From positions 1 to 35,607 of the forward strand of contig CAKOHK010000009.1 of NCBI GenBank assembly GCA_934085595.1: DNA of 35,607 bases. Direction: 5' to 3'. The translations under genes were made by a program, and so were the position numbers. Below the pieces are notes generated by a model that did not search any database, was not told the origin of the DNA, and saw nothing but the letters and a program-made list of their open reading frames with translations. Below are positions 24,664 to 33,180 of the stretch, one piece after another. The DNA is from an uncultured Bacilli bacterium. Lineage in GTDB: Bacteria > Bacillota_I > Bacilli_A > RF39 > UBA660. How positions within the stretch are numbered: the first letter of the stretch is position 1; each line of letters starts with the position of its first letter.

Positions 24664-24900
24664 TTAATTTAATAAGTCCCTATTATGTTCTAAAAACAAA
24701 TTAACAATTTCATCATATATTGATTCATCTATTTTTTCTAAATATTCTTCTCCATCTATAATAACAGATTTTCTAAATATAGTTTTACTTTCATCATCCT
24801 TTTTAGATAAAAGTAAATATTTTTCTTGTTCATAAATAATACTATCTAATAATATATAATCATCATTATCAATAGTATATATATCACACACTTCTTCCAT
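24664..24900 (-). CDS. Small acidic protein, possibly DUF1292-like
   Basis: 78 residues from the ATG at 24900, chosen because AGGAG is eight bases away; a GTG two codons earlier is too close. The pattern YTIDNDDYILLDSIIYEQEKYLLLSKKD (split at any convenient point: YTIDNDDYILLDSI, YEQEKYLLLSKKD) recalls the small beta-rich DUF1292 proteins, but this is by eye. It overlaps the end of the upstream gene by 17 bases and precedes dnaB by 52 bases. Confidence 0.6.
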   Translation of the reverse strand: MEEVCDIYTIDNDDYILLDSIIYEQEKYLLLSKKDDESKTIFRKSVIIDGEEYLEKIDESIYDEIVNLFLEHNRDLLN

Positions 24901-25975
24901 GTTCACTTTCTCCTATAACAAACTCATTATTATCATAATCATAAAAACCATTTACATTATGTACATCATGAAAAGTAGATTTATTTACACTTTGGCTTGT
25001 TTTATGACTTCTTATACTTTTAAATCTATCTTCTTCCTGTCTTTCTTCATAAGCGTTGTATACTTTACCACCTAGAAAGGCTAAATATCCAAGTGCTGCA
25101 AGAGCAACTACTAATCTTTTGATTCTATCTTCTTCAGAATTTCTTTCACTTCTTCTAATCGCTTTTTCTCTTTTCTCTTTTTGCTCCCTAATACTTCTAT
25201 ACATATTATATTCTCTATCAAGATAATTAGAAACAACCTCATCGCATTTCTCTCTATCTATATTAGACATATTAACTCCATGTTCCATTAATATAGCAGT
25301 TATTTCATTCTTACGCATTTCTCTCTCTTCGCTGCTATTATATGTATTAGTTATACGTTTATCTGCTTTACTACCACTATCAAAAATCTTAACCTTAACC
25401 ATATAAAAATCATCACTAAAATTATTGCCATTCGCTAAAATCAAAGCAAGATTTTTATCATATATACCTCTAGCTACATCTTGAGGAGTAATATCACTTT
25501 CTAAATAAATATTAATAATATTTTGAGTAAGTTCTCCTAAATTAACATCTTTTTTTAATACACCTGTATCATAAAATCTATTTAATTTTCTAGTTAAATA
25601 TTCTTCTATACTAATAACCTCATGACTAACACCTTGATTACTCATATTTACTTCATTTTTTCTTTTTTCTGTTTCTTCTTTTTTTATATCTTCAATCCTT
25701 TGTTTTTCTAAAGCAATGCCATTTTCTCTCGTATTTTTTACTAATAAATCAAGAGCGCCATCACTTCTCATACCCCTAATTCCATCATGTCTAACAATAT
25801 AATCAAAAGCAAAAGCCATACTAAGACCACGAACATTTTCACTTATAAGTCTTGAATCTATCAAATAATCACAAACCTTATAAGCCATAGTTTTAATTCT
25901 ATCATATTCTACTTCATCAATATTTCTAATATTTAAATTAGCATAATCAGCTAAGAAATCCATATAACTATCCAT
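24884..25975 (-). CDS. Unknown protein, 363 residues, with a single membrane helix near the C-terminus
   Basis: I use the ATG at 25975 (MDSYMDFLADYANL), since the GTG three codons earlier lies inside the AGGTG ribosome site. Mostly helical and highly charged; KQRIEDIKKEETEKRKNE and the arginine/lysine-rich stretch around REQKEKREKAIRRSERN look like coiled coils. A hydrophobic segment LVVALAALGYLAFLGG lies about residues 287-303, followed by an acidic tail. No family recognised. It sits between uvrC and the dnaB-dnaI genes on the same strand and could act at the membrane, which is inference only. Confidence 0.75.
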   Translation of the reverse strand: MDSYMDFLADYANLNIRNIDEVEYDRIKTMAYKVCDYLIDSRLISENVRGLSMAFAFDYIVRHDGIRGMRSDGALDLLVKNTRENGIALEKQRIEDIKKEETEKRKNEVNMSNQGVSHEVISIEEYLTRKLNRFYDTGVLKKDVNLGELTQNIINIYLESDITPQDVARGIYDKNLALILANGNNFSDDFYMVKVKIFDSGSKADKRITNTYNSSEEREMRKNEITAILMEHGVNMSNIDREKCDEVVSNYLDREYNMYRSIREQKEKREKAIRRSERNSEEDRIKRLVVALAALGYLAFLGGKVYNAYEERQEEDRFKSIRSHKTSQSVNKSTFHDVHNVNGFYDYDNNEFVIGESEHGRSV

Positions 25976-26004
25976 ACACTTCACCTATATTAATTTTACA
26001 ATAA

Positions 26005-27777
26005 TTATTCTTTTAAGTCCATACTCTTAAAATAATTATATACATTTTGAGCAACAGTATAAGGAACTACAGTCGCAATTTCATCAACTGTACTATTTTT
26101 AATCTTACTAACACTTCCGTATTTCTTGATAAGCGCCTTCTTCCTTACTTCACCAAGTCCACTTATATTATCAAGAACACTTGATATACTACCTTTACTT
26201 CTAATTTCCCTATGATAACTAATTACAAATCTATGAGCTTCTTCATCAATTCTTGAAAGCAATCTAAATACATTAGAAGATTTACTTATTTCAATAATGC
26301 TTCCATCACTTCTAATAATCGCATCCGGACTATGGTGATTATCTTTACGAACACCAATAACCATAATATCTAGATTTAATGAATTTAATACTTCAAGACA
26401 AGCATTGATTTGATTAATACCACCATCAACTATAATTAAGTCACACATTTCAAGATTATCATATAAAACTCTATAATATCTTCTATAAATAACTTCTTTC
26501 ATTGCTTTAACATCATCGTTAGCTTCAAATGATAACTTAAACTTTCTATAATTTTTCTTATATGGAACACCATCAACAAAACAAACCATAGCAGACACAG
26601 TAAAAGTTCCAAACAAATTTGAATTATCAAAAGCTTCTATCATATGAAGTTTAGAAAGTCCTAGCATATCTCTAAGTTCATTAGTTGCATTCTCAGTAAA
26701 CTCTTCATTCTTATAAATAAGTTTTATTTCATTGTCATAATATATTTTTGCATTATTATAAGCCATATCAAATAACTTCTTTTTCTCTCCCCTCATTACT
26801 GATATAAACTTACTACTAACTGCACATTCAAGTAAATCTTTATCTATATCACTTGGCACAATCACTTCTTTAGGTGCTATATTATTTTTAGAATAAAATG
26901 ATGTTATATAATATAAAACAGTAGAAGATATTTCACCTATAACAGGAATAATTTTATTATTAAAGCCAACTAATTTTCCATTTCTTAAAAACATAATAGT
27001 AATGCTAACATAAGAGTTATCGTAATAATAATTTATAATATCTCTATTAACCCCATCATTAAGTTCAACATTCTGGCTTTTAAAAGTGATATTGACATAC
27101 TCTAAGTCGGTGGCTAATTCTTTACAAACTTCATAATTCATGTTCCTTGAATTAATTTCTATCTTTTCGTTAATTTTATCAATTAATATTTTTATATTAC
27201 CATTTAATATAGACAATATTTCTTCTTTAATTTTAGTATCATCAGCATCCTTATACTCACAGTATCCAAGACATTCTCCAATATGATAATATAAACATAC
27301 CTTTTTAGGCATGGTATTACATTTTCTTAAAGGATATAATCTATTAATAAGATTAACAAGTCTTCTAGCTGCATATTGATTAGGATATGGTCCGTATAAA
27401 TGAGTATGTTTTTTATTAACATTTATTTCTCTCTTAACAATTACCCTAGGATATTTTTCATTTGTAAACTCAATATAAGGGTAACTCTTATCATCTCTAA
27501 GAAGTATATTATATTTTGGATCATATTTCTTAATCAAATTAAGTTCTAATATAAACGCTTCTTTTTCACTATTTGTAACAATATAATCAAAATAAGCAAC
27601 TTCACTAACCATTTTTTTAGTTTTTCCAGTTACTCTTCCAGTAAAATAACTTTTAAGACGGTTAAATAATATTTTAGCTTTTCCAACATATATTACTACC
27701 CCATCTTTATTATGCATCATATAGCACCCGCTTTGTTTAGGTACATTTTCTAATTCTTTCTTAAACATATAAATCAC
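26005..27777 (-). CDS. uvrC: UvrABC excinuclease subunit C
   Basis: 590 residues from a GTG, or 587 from the ATG at 27768. N-terminal GIY-YIG nuclease (GCYMMHNKDG, IYVGKAKILFNRLKSYF), a UVR motif around INEKIEINSRNMNYEVCKEL, the RNase H-like C-terminal nuclease (IEAFDNSNLFGT, LIIVDGGINQINACLE) and a final helix-hairpin-helix pair (ISGLGEVRKKALIKKYGS). Makes both incisions in nucleotide excision repair. There is no Shine-Dalgarno site. An extended -10 TGT-TATAAT (27790-27785) predicts transcription to start at 27778 or 27777, so the mRNA is probably leaderless and the GTG may be the true start. Confidence 0.96.
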   Translation of the reverse strand: MIYMFKKELENVPKQSGCYMMHNKDGVVIYVGKAKILFNRLKSYFTGRVTGKTKKMVSEVAYFDYIVTNSEKEAFILELNLIKKYDPKYNILLRDDKSYPYIEFTNEKYPRVIVKREINVNKKHTHLYGPYPNQYAARRLVNLINRLYPLRKCNTMPKKVCLYYHIGECLGYCEYKDADDTKIKEEILSILNGNIKILIDKINEKIEINSRNMNYEVCKELATDLEYVNITFKSQNVELNDGVNRDIINYYYDNSYVSITIMFLRNGKLVGFNNKIIPVIGEISSTVLYYITSFYSKNNIAPKEVIVPSDIDKDLLECAVSSKFISVMRGEKKKLFDMAYNNAKIYYDNEIKLIYKNEEFTENATNELRDMLGLSKLHMIEAFDNSNLFGTFTVSAMVCFVDGVPYKKNYRKFKLSFEANDDVKAMKEVIYRRYYRVLYDNLEMCDLIIVDGGINQINACLEVLNSLNLDIMVIGVRKDNHHSPDAIIRSDGSIIEISKSSNVFRLLSRIDEEAHRFVISYHREIRSKGSISSVLDNISGLGEVRKKALIKKYGSVSKIKNSTVDEIATVVPYTVAQNVYNYFKSMDLKE

Positions 27778-27784
27778 TAATAAT

Positions 27785-27793
27785 ATTATAACA
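27785..27793 (-). promoter_or_regulatory. Extended -10 promoter of uvrC
   Basis: Minus strand: TGT-TATAAT (27793-27785) with no convincing -35. It ends seven to eight bases before the GTG at 27777. Confidence 0.5.
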
Positions 27794-27866
27794 ATTTATA
27801 ATCAAAATTAACATACAACTTTAAGTTTTATAAAAGAAATGTTAAAATTAAACAAAGGAGTTTACA

Positions 27867-28211
27867 ATGAAACAAATTAATAATAGCTTTTTGGAAGTTA
27901 AAAAATCTAAGTTTTATGGTTACTTATATGAAATTAATAGTATAGAAGAAGTGCAGGAAATACTGGATGAAACTAAGAAAAATAATAAGAAGTGTAAACA
28001 CATAGTTTATTCGTATATATTAAATAGTTGTGAGAAACTTTTCACAGATAAAGAACCGTCCGGTTCGACAATAGGATTACTTAACACCTTAAAAAGGAAC
28101 AATTTAAATAGTCACCTAATTATTGTAGTACGTTACTTTGGTGGAACACTCTTAGGAAGTGGACCACTCACAAGAACATACTCAAAAGTATCAAATAACC
28201 TTGTCAAATAA
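27867..28211 (+). CDS. YigZ/IMPACT family protein (UPF0029 domain only)
   Basis: 114 residues; AAGGAG precedes the ATG. The UPF0029 signature is clear: SKFYGYLYEI near the start, TDKEPSGSTIGLLNTLK, and VVRYFGGTLLGSGPLTRTYS. The family is linked to translation control by the eukaryotic member IMPACT, but its bacterial role is not settled. Full YigZ proteins have about 200 residues with a second, ferredoxin-like domain; here the protein stops right after the first domain, followed by a GC-rich non-coding stretch. Either a short natural form, as in some small genomes, or a truncated gene. Confidence 0.88.
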   Translation: MKQINNSFLEVKKSKFYGYLYEINSIEEVQEILDETKKNNKKCKHIVYSYILNSCEKLFTDKEPSGSTIGLLNTLKRNNLNSHLIIVVRYFGGTLLGSGPLTRTYSKVSNNLVK

Positions 28212-28290
28212 GGACTTTCTGCTTTCAGGGCAAAATGCCTTACTTAAGGGCAAGCCCACAGACTTCACATCCGGTAGTCACTACCGTACT
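28212..28290. other. GC-rich stretch with a cluster of short hairpins, possible RNA element
   Basis: Between the convergent yigZ-like and ssb genes. The 77 bases from 28210 to 28286 are about half G+C, against a far lower value around them. They hold three perfect small inverted repeats: GGCAAAATGCC (28229-28239), GGGCAAGCCC (28248-28257) and CGGTAGTCACTACCG (28272-28286). TACTTAA recurs at 28241 and 28287. No open frame. A plus-strand terminator follows at 28317, so it may be the 3' part of the yigZ mRNA or a separate RNA. I do not recognise the family. Confidence 0.5.
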
Positions 28291-28316
28291 TAACAAATAT
28301 AAAATTATATTTTGCT

Positions 28317-28345
28317 TAACACATTAAATAAAATGTGTTTTTTTA
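28317..28345 (+). terminator. Terminator after the yigZ-like gene and the GC-rich stretch
   Basis: AACACATT-AAATAA-AATGTGTT hairpin followed by T on the plus strand. It reaches the end of the ssb gene coming from the other side. Confidence 0.8.
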
Positions 28346-28678
28346 CTCTTCATGATTATTTCTCTTATTACTTATAAATGACACTTTCTCAGCAATAACA
28401 TCCATGCTATATCTTACATTATTATCAGCTTCATACATAGATGTCTGAAGTCTACCGCGAACTCCAACTATATCACCCTTTTTACAGTATTCACAAGTAC
28501 TCTCAGCTATCCCATTCCATAAAACACATCTAACAAAATCACTCTCATAAATTCCTTCCATATTTTTATATGTCCTAGGAATCGCAACAGTTACAACAGT
28601 TTTCTTTTTATTGTTTTCAGTAACTACAATATCTGGATCACTAACAAGTCTACCAGTTAAAACCACCTGATTAATCAT
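28343..28678 (-). CDS. Single-stranded DNA-binding protein, short form without acidic tail (SsbB-like)
   Basis: 111 residues from the ATG at 28678 with AGGAGG six bases upstream. Single OB fold starting MINQVVLTGRLVSDPD, with TVAIPRTYKN, DFVRCVLWNGIAES and GVRGRLQTSMY. The usual C-terminal tail with DDDIPF, which recruits replication and repair proteins, is missing: the protein ends SNKRNNHEE. In Bacillus the similar short SsbB serves DNA uptake in competence. The presence of pilC-like and prepilin peptidase genes elsewhere in the window fits, but is not proof. The essential SSB, normally beside rpsF/rpsR, would be elsewhere. Confidence 0.9.
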   Translation of the reverse strand: MINQVVLTGRLVSDPDIVVTENNKKKTVVTVAIPRTYKNMEGIYESDFVRCVLWNGIAESTCEYCKKGDIVGVRGRLQTSMYEADNNVRYSMDVIAEKVSFISNKRNNHEE

Positions 28679-28754
28679 ACATTTCCTCCTTTCAAATACA
28701 CTATATAATATTTTAAAATACACTGCAAATCGTCAAAACAAGAAAATAACATAC

Positions 28755-28782
28755 AAAAAAGAAACTAAAAATAAGTTTCTCT
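28755..28782 (-). terminator. Terminator of the cysteine desulfurase gene
   Basis: Minus strand: AGAAACT-TATTTTT-AGTTTCT hairpin then a run of T. Confidence 0.8.
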
Positions 28783-28860
28783 TACATGATTTATATATTT
28801 TATATTATTGCTAGCAATTAAAAATATCATAATAAACAAATTTAACATTTTTAAAAAAAA

Positions 28861-30042
28861 TTATTCACAATATTCATAAAGTGCTTTTCTATCCTTAAGT
28901 GCATCTATTAATAAATCGATTTCTTCATAAGTATTATAAAAATATAAACTTATTCTAACAGTATCTTCTTTATTATCTCCCATTTTAGCACAATGTTTAC
29001 CACTTCTAACACATATCTTTTTAGTATTTAAGTAAAGACCTACATCTCCTGATAAAAGCCCATCAACATTTATAATTACACTTGCTCCTTCACAGTCTTC
29101 ATTATAAATCTTAACATATGATATTTCTTTTAGTCTTTTAACTAAATATCTTCTTAAATATTTAACATGTCTTTGGATATTATCCATACCTATTTCATTT
29201 AAAAACTTTATTGTTTCACTAAATCCAACTATCGCAGATAAATTAGGTGTTCCTGCTTCAAATCTATAAGGAAGTGGTAATAGTTTTAATTTATTTTCAT
29301 CATACGTTTCATTCATCCCACCACCATAACTATAAGGTATCATTTTATTTAAAAGTTCACTCTTTCCATATAACACACCAAGTCCAGTAGGTCCACACAT
29401 TTTATGAGCACTAAAAGCAAGAAAATCAGCATCCATATCACTAACATCTATTTTCATATGAGGAGCACTTTGAGCAGCATCCACAACAACTAATATACCA
29501 TACTTATGAGCAATACTAATTATTTTTTTAACATCTCTAACATCCCCGCTAACATTAGTAACTTGAGCAAGAGATATAACCTTAGTTTTTGAGTTTATCT
29601 TACTAACCAAATCATTAATATTAAGCTTTTCATTAACACTATCAACAAACACCACTTTTACATTCTTTTTAATACTTAAAATTAACCAAGGTAATATATT
29701 AGAAGCATGCTCACTACTTGATAAAATAATCTCATCCCCACTATCTAAATTATTAAGAAAATATCCAAATACTATAGTATTAATAGAGTCAGTTGTATTT
29801 CGGGTGAAAATTATTTCTTCTTTACGTCTTGCATTTATAAAACATTTAACAAGATCTCTAGTATAATCTATCTCATCATCTACTTTAAAGCTAATATCGT
29901 AGTCTCCCCTATGACTATTAGCATTATAATCTAAATAATACTCATTCATTTTATTTATAACTCTATAAGGCTTAAATGTAGTAGCTGCATTATCAAAATA
30001 TACTAAATCTTTTTTTAACATTGGAAAATCATTACCATTCAT
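28861..30042 (-). CDS. Cysteine desulfurase, SufS/Csd type (class V aminotransferase fold)
   Basis: 393 residues from the ATG at 30042, which has AGGAG eight bases upstream; 20 upstream codons of the open frame lack a ribosome site. PLP enzyme: FDNAATT near the start, H112 stacking residue in SSEHASN, D188 in VVDAAQS, Schiff-base lysine K214 in SAHKMCGPTG, and the active cysteine C351 in RSGKHCAK. It takes sulfur from cysteine for Fe-S clusters. The order of motifs and the RSGxHC loop match SufS rather than IscS/NifS. No sufBCDU gene is adjacent, so it is split from the usual cluster. Confidence 0.92.
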   Translation of the reverse strand: MNGNDFPMLKKDLVYFDNAATTFKPYRVINKMNEYYLDYNANSHRGDYDISFKVDDEIDYTRDLVKCFINARRKEEIIFTRNTTDSINTIVFGYFLNNLDSGDEIILSSSEHASNILPWLILSIKKNVKVVFVDSVNEKLNINDLVSKINSKTKVISLAQVTNVSGDVRDVKKIISIAHKYGILVVVDAAQSAPHMKIDVSDMDADFLAFSAHKMCGPTGLGVLYGKSELLNKMIPYSYGGGMNETYDENKLKLLPLPYRFEAGTPNLSAIVGFSETIKFLNEIGMDNIQRHVKYLRRYLVKRLKEISYVKIYNEDCEGASVIINVDGLLSGDVGLYLNTKKICVRSGKHCAKMGDNKEDTVRISLYFYNTYEEIDLLIDALKDRKALYEYCE

Positions 30043-30104
30043 ATACTCTACTCCTAATATATTATACGTACACATAATAAAATGCTTCATTGTAAATATC
30101 ATTC

Positions 30105-30133
30105 TTGAAAGAAAAAATAATATAGATTATAAT
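30105..30133 (+). promoter_or_regulatory. Promoter of the HIT protein gene
   Basis: -35 TTGAAA (30105-30110), 17-base spacer, -10 TATAAT (30128-30133). The leader is only about 12 bases. Confidence 0.75.
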
Positions 30134-30151
30134 TAAATAGAGGTGAATAAA

Positions 30152-30520
30152 ATGGATTGTATATTTTGTAAAATAATTAAAGGAGAAATACCATCTTATA
30201 CTATATATGAAGATGAATATGTTAAATGTTTTCTAGACATAAATCCAAACTGTAAAGCACACACTTTAGTTATACCTAAAAAACATTTTTTAGATAATAA
30301 TGACATAGATAATGAGTATTTAATTAAAATACATGAAGCATCTAAAAAAGTAATTGATATAATTTCTAAAACTTATAAAGTAACCGGATATAGATTAGTA
30401 CAAAATAATGGCATTTTACAAGAAGTTAAACATTATCATTTACATGTATTACCAAGTTATGAAGATGATACTAATGAAAGCGTAGAAGAAGTGTACAATA
30501 AATTAAAAAAGAATTGTTAA
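30152..30520 (+). CDS. HIT family nucleotide hydrolase/transferase
   Basis: 122 residues from the ATG; AGAGGTG lies six bases upstream. CxxC zinc pair at the start (C3, C6 in MDCIFCKIIKGEIPS), LVIPKKH, and the histidine triad HYHLHVLP (H94, H96, H98). Close to the Hint/Fhit-type bacterial HIT proteins (Bacillus Hit) that act on nucleoside 5'-phosphoramidates or dinucleoside polyphosphates. Divergent from the cysteine desulfurase gene. Confidence 0.93.
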   Translation: MDCIFCKIIKGEIPSYTIYEDEYVKCFLDINPNCKAHTLVIPKKHFLDNNDIDNEYLIKIHEASKKVIDIISKTYKVTGYRLVQNNGILQEVKHYHLHVLPSYEDDTNESVEEVYNKLKKNC

Positions 30521-30564
30521 ATTACCATATTTAATGTATAATAACACATGAAAGGACGTGAATT

Positions 30565-31656
30565 ATGGACGAAGGGATGAAAAAACTTTTAATAATAGGT
30601 GGCTCTATTATGGGAGGCTTATTATTAATTATATTAGTTGCAGCTATAATCGGAGGCACAGGCAGCAAAAACCTTACTTACGAAGAATTTGAAAAAAGAT
30701 TATATAATGCTGCAGTAAGATATTATCAAGATAATAAAAAAGAATTACCTAGTTATGATGGTGAAATCACATTAAGTTATAGTACTTTAGTAAACAAAGG
30801 ATACATAAAACCAATAGAAAAATTACTTAAAAATGGAAGCAGTTGTACAGCAGAAGTTAGAGTTACTAAATATGCAGACAATTACTCATACGTTCCATAC
30901 ATTAATTGTGGAAGTGACTATACCACTAAAGAATTATATAATGTAATATTTGAAGATAATCCTACTGTTACTGAAGGTAAAGGATTATATGAAGGAAATA
31001 ATTATTATTATTTTAGAGGAGAAGTTACTAATAATTATGTTGGACTTAATGACAAATTATATAGAATCGTTAAAATAAATGATGATAATACAATTACAGT
31101 TATAAAACAAGAAAGAACTCCAAACACATATACTTGGGATAACAGATATAATATAGAAGAAAAGGGAAATTATGGTATCAACGATTTTGAATTAAGCAGA
31201 ATAAAAGATACACTTAAAACTTTAGCAACTACAGATGAAATATTTACAGATACTACGAAAGCAAAACTTACACCTAGACAATTATGCATAGGCAAAAGAA
31301 AATTAGATACAAGTGATAAAACAAATAAGATAGAGTGTTCTAAATTAACTGAAGATAGTTACTATCTAGGATTATTAACCGTATCTGATTATTTAGAAGC
31401 AAGTTTAGATCCAAACTGTACTAACATTAGTTCAAAATCATGTATGAATTATAATTTTCTTGCTACAATTGGTTCATCATTTACTTTAACAGCAGTAGAA
31501 GATAACACAAACGAAATATATTATTATAGTACTCGTGGAGTTAAAACAAGAGATGCATTTGAAAAGCAATCATTAAATGTTATAACATTTATATCAAACA
31601 AAGCAATTTATGATAAAGGAAATGGTACAGAAAGTAATCCATATATTATTAAATAA
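30565..31656 (+). CDS. Membrane-anchored surface protein with pseudopilin-like start and the shared C-terminal module
   Basis: 363 residues. A short cytoplasmic end (MDEGMKK) and one membrane helix at 8-30. Residues 36-115 look like the globular start of a pseudopilin (FEKRLYNAAVRYYQDNKKELPS and TLVNKGYIKP), but there is no prepilin cleavage site, so the prepilin peptidase would not process it. Residues about 155-363 match the C-terminal module of the InlB-repeat protein at 20295: LYRIVKINDDNT/WRIIGVINTST, YLGLLTVSDYLEAS/YVGLFSYSDYGLMS with two cysteines just after, and GNGTESNPYII/GDGSSSNPYVL. AAAGGA precedes the ATG. Confidence 0.75.
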   Translation: MDEGMKKLLIIGGSIMGGLLLIILVAAIIGGTGSKNLTYEEFEKRLYNAAVRYYQDNKKELPSYDGEITLSYSTLVNKGYIKPIEKLLKNGSSCTAEVRVTKYADNYSYVPYINCGSDYTTKELYNVIFEDNPTVTEGKGLYEGNNYYYFRGEVTNNYVGLNDKLYRIVKINDDNTITVIKQERTPNTYTWDNRYNIEEKGNYGINDFELSRIKDTLKTLATTDEIFTDTTKAKLTPRQLCIGKRKLDTSDKTNKIECSKLTEDSYYLGLLTVSDYLEASLDPNCTNISSKSCMNYNFLATIGSSFTLTAVEDNTNEIYYYSTRGVKTRDAFEKQSLNVITFISNKAIYDKGNGTESNPYIIK

Positions 31657-31663
31657 AAAATTA

Positions 31664-31685
31664 ACCAGGAATTATCCTGGTTTTA
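31664..31685. terminator. Bidirectional terminator between the surface protein gene and tdk
   Basis: ACCAGGA-ATTA-TCCTGGT hairpin followed by TTTTAT on the plus strand and, on the minus strand, by TAATTTTTT. It can serve both converging genes. Confidence 0.8.
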
Positions 31686-31692
31686 TATTGAC

Positions 31693-32277
31693 TTAATCTT
31701 CATCGTTTAAAACTAAATCTAAATAACATTTGCCACAAAGAGATTCATAACAAACATCATCTTGTCCATCAATCGCAACTTGTGCTCCGCTTGTTGTAAA
31801 CTTACCATTTACTTTTCTAGCATTAAACTTAGCTCTCTTGCCACATCTACAAATTGTATATAACTCTTCCATATCATCAGCAAGTTCAAATAATCTAGCA
31901 CTACCAGGAAATGATAAAGTCTTAAAATCTATTCTTAACCCATAACAAATAACAGGAATATTTCTATATTTAGTAAACATAAATAATTCATCGACCTGGT
32001 CCTTTTTTAAAAACTGTGCCTCATCAACAAAAACACATTTTGTATCATTACTAATACTATTTAAATATTCATTAAGATTTTCATTTTCTCCTATAATATG
32101 ATCAACTTTCTTACTAATACCTATTCTAGAAAGTATAGCATCTTCACCTTTAGTATCTATACCAGGTTTTAATATAAGTACTTTCATTCCCCTTTCCTCA
32201 TAGTTATGAGCAGCTTGAAGCAATAGCGTTGTTTTACCACAGTTCATAGCCCCATACCTAAAATATAATTTTGACAT
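31693..32277 (-). CDS. tdk: Thymidine kinase
   Basis: 194 residues. P-loop GAMNCGKTT (9-17), Walker B-like VFVDEAQFL (82-90), and a C-terminal zinc site with C143, C145, C181 and C184; the first pair is CxC rather than the usual CxxC. Phosphorylates thymidine in nucleotide salvage. GGAGG precedes the ATG, which lies two bases after the stop of the recombinase gene, so the two are co-transcribed. Confidence 0.94.
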   Translation of the reverse strand: MSKLYFRYGAMNCGKTTLLLQAAHNYEERGMKVLILKPGIDTKGEDAILSRIGISKKVDHIIGENENLNEYLNSISNDTKCVFVDEAQFLKKDQVDELFMFTKYRNIPVICYGLRIDFKTLSFPGSARLFELADDMEELYTICRCGKRAKFNARKVNGKFTTSGAQVAIDGQDDVCYESLCGKCYLDLVLNDED

Positions 32278-32279
32278 AT

Positions 32280-33164
32280 CTATTCCCTCCTTTTAAAACA
32301 TTCATAATATACTTTTTTAAGTCTATCATTAGTTACATGAGTATATATTTGAGTAGATTTAAGTGATGAATGACCAAGTAACTCTTGCACTATTTTTATA
32401 TCACATCCATTATTAAGCATATCAGTAGCAAAAGTATGTCTTAACACATGAGGTGTAACATGAGTTTTAATAGACAACTTATTCATAATATTATTCATAA
32501 TATATCTAACTCCACTATCAGTAAGTTCCTCACCATTAGCATTTAAAAACAAATAATTATTATCTTTCCTCTTATGAGTATCCAAATACTTTTCCATAAT
32601 CTCTTCAGCATACTCGCCGTAATAAACAATTCTCTCTTTATTTCCTTTACCAAGCACATTAATTCTTTTATTATCAAAATCTATATCACTTATCTTAATA
32701 TTAACAAGTTCACTTACCCTAACTCCAGTAGCGTAAAGCATTTCAATTATAAGTCTATCTCTAAGTGAATCTTTATCATTATTTGATTCATCTAATATTT
32801 GAAGTAATTCATTATAATATAAAAACTTAGGAAGCATCTTTTCTCTTTTCAAATATTGGACTTTATAAAGAGGATAATCTTTTTTACTAATAATATTATT
32901 ATGCATAAGATACTTATAAAAAGTTTTAAATGTAGATAAACTTCTATTAATAGTAGAAGATTTCTTTTTATTCTTACTTAAATACGTAATATAACTTCTA
33001 ATATCTTCTTCACTAGCAAAAGTAATATCTTTCCCTAAAAACTCATAAAAATAATACAAATCATTCATATATGAGTTTAATGTAAGTAAAGAATAATTTT
33101 TTAAAAGAACATAGTTGTAAAAGTCCTCAATATATTTAGTTTTAACAAACTCTTCTCTATCCAT
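32280..33164 (-). CDS. Tyrosine recombinase of the XerC/XerD type
   Basis: 294 residues from the ATG at 33164. N-terminal core-binding domain about 1-90, catalytic domain with all six key residues: R149 in ATGVRVSEL, K173 in LGKGNKER, H239 and R242 in HVLRHTFA, H265 in LLGHSS, and Y274 in IYTHV. Size and motifs fit chromosome dimer resolution enzymes; XerC, XerD or a lone XerS-like enzyme cannot be told apart here. No ribosome site: -10 TATAAT (33176-33171) ends six bases before the ATG, predicting a leaderless mRNA. Inverted repeats and a dif-like sequence lie just upstream. Confidence 0.9.
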   Translation of the reverse strand: MDREEFVKTKYIEDFYNYVLLKNYSLLTLNSYMNDLYYFYEFLGKDITFASEEDIRSYITYLSKNKKKSSTINRSLSTFKTFYKYLMHNNIISKKDYPLYKVQYLKREKMLPKFLYYNELLQILDESNNDKDSLRDRLIIEMLYATGVRVSELVNIKISDIDFDNKRINVLGKGNKERIVYYGEYAEEIMEKYLDTHKRKDNNYLFLNANGEELTDSGVRYIMNNIMNKLSIKTHVTPHVLRHTFATDMLNNGCDIKIVQELLGHSSLKSTQIYTHVTNDRLKKVYYECFKRRE

Positions 33165-33170
33165 AAGTTT

Positions 33171-33176
33171 ATTATA
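33171..33176 (-). promoter_or_regulatory. -10 box of the Xer recombinase gene
   Basis: TATAAT on the minus strand, six bases before the ATG at 33164. No good -35 is seen at 16-18 bases upstream. Confidence 0.4.
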
Positions 33177-33180
33177 CAAC

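Noticed and set aside
28195..28290. Continuation of yigZ in another frame
   Set aside because: The downstream bases do not translate to the second YigZ domain in any plus frame.
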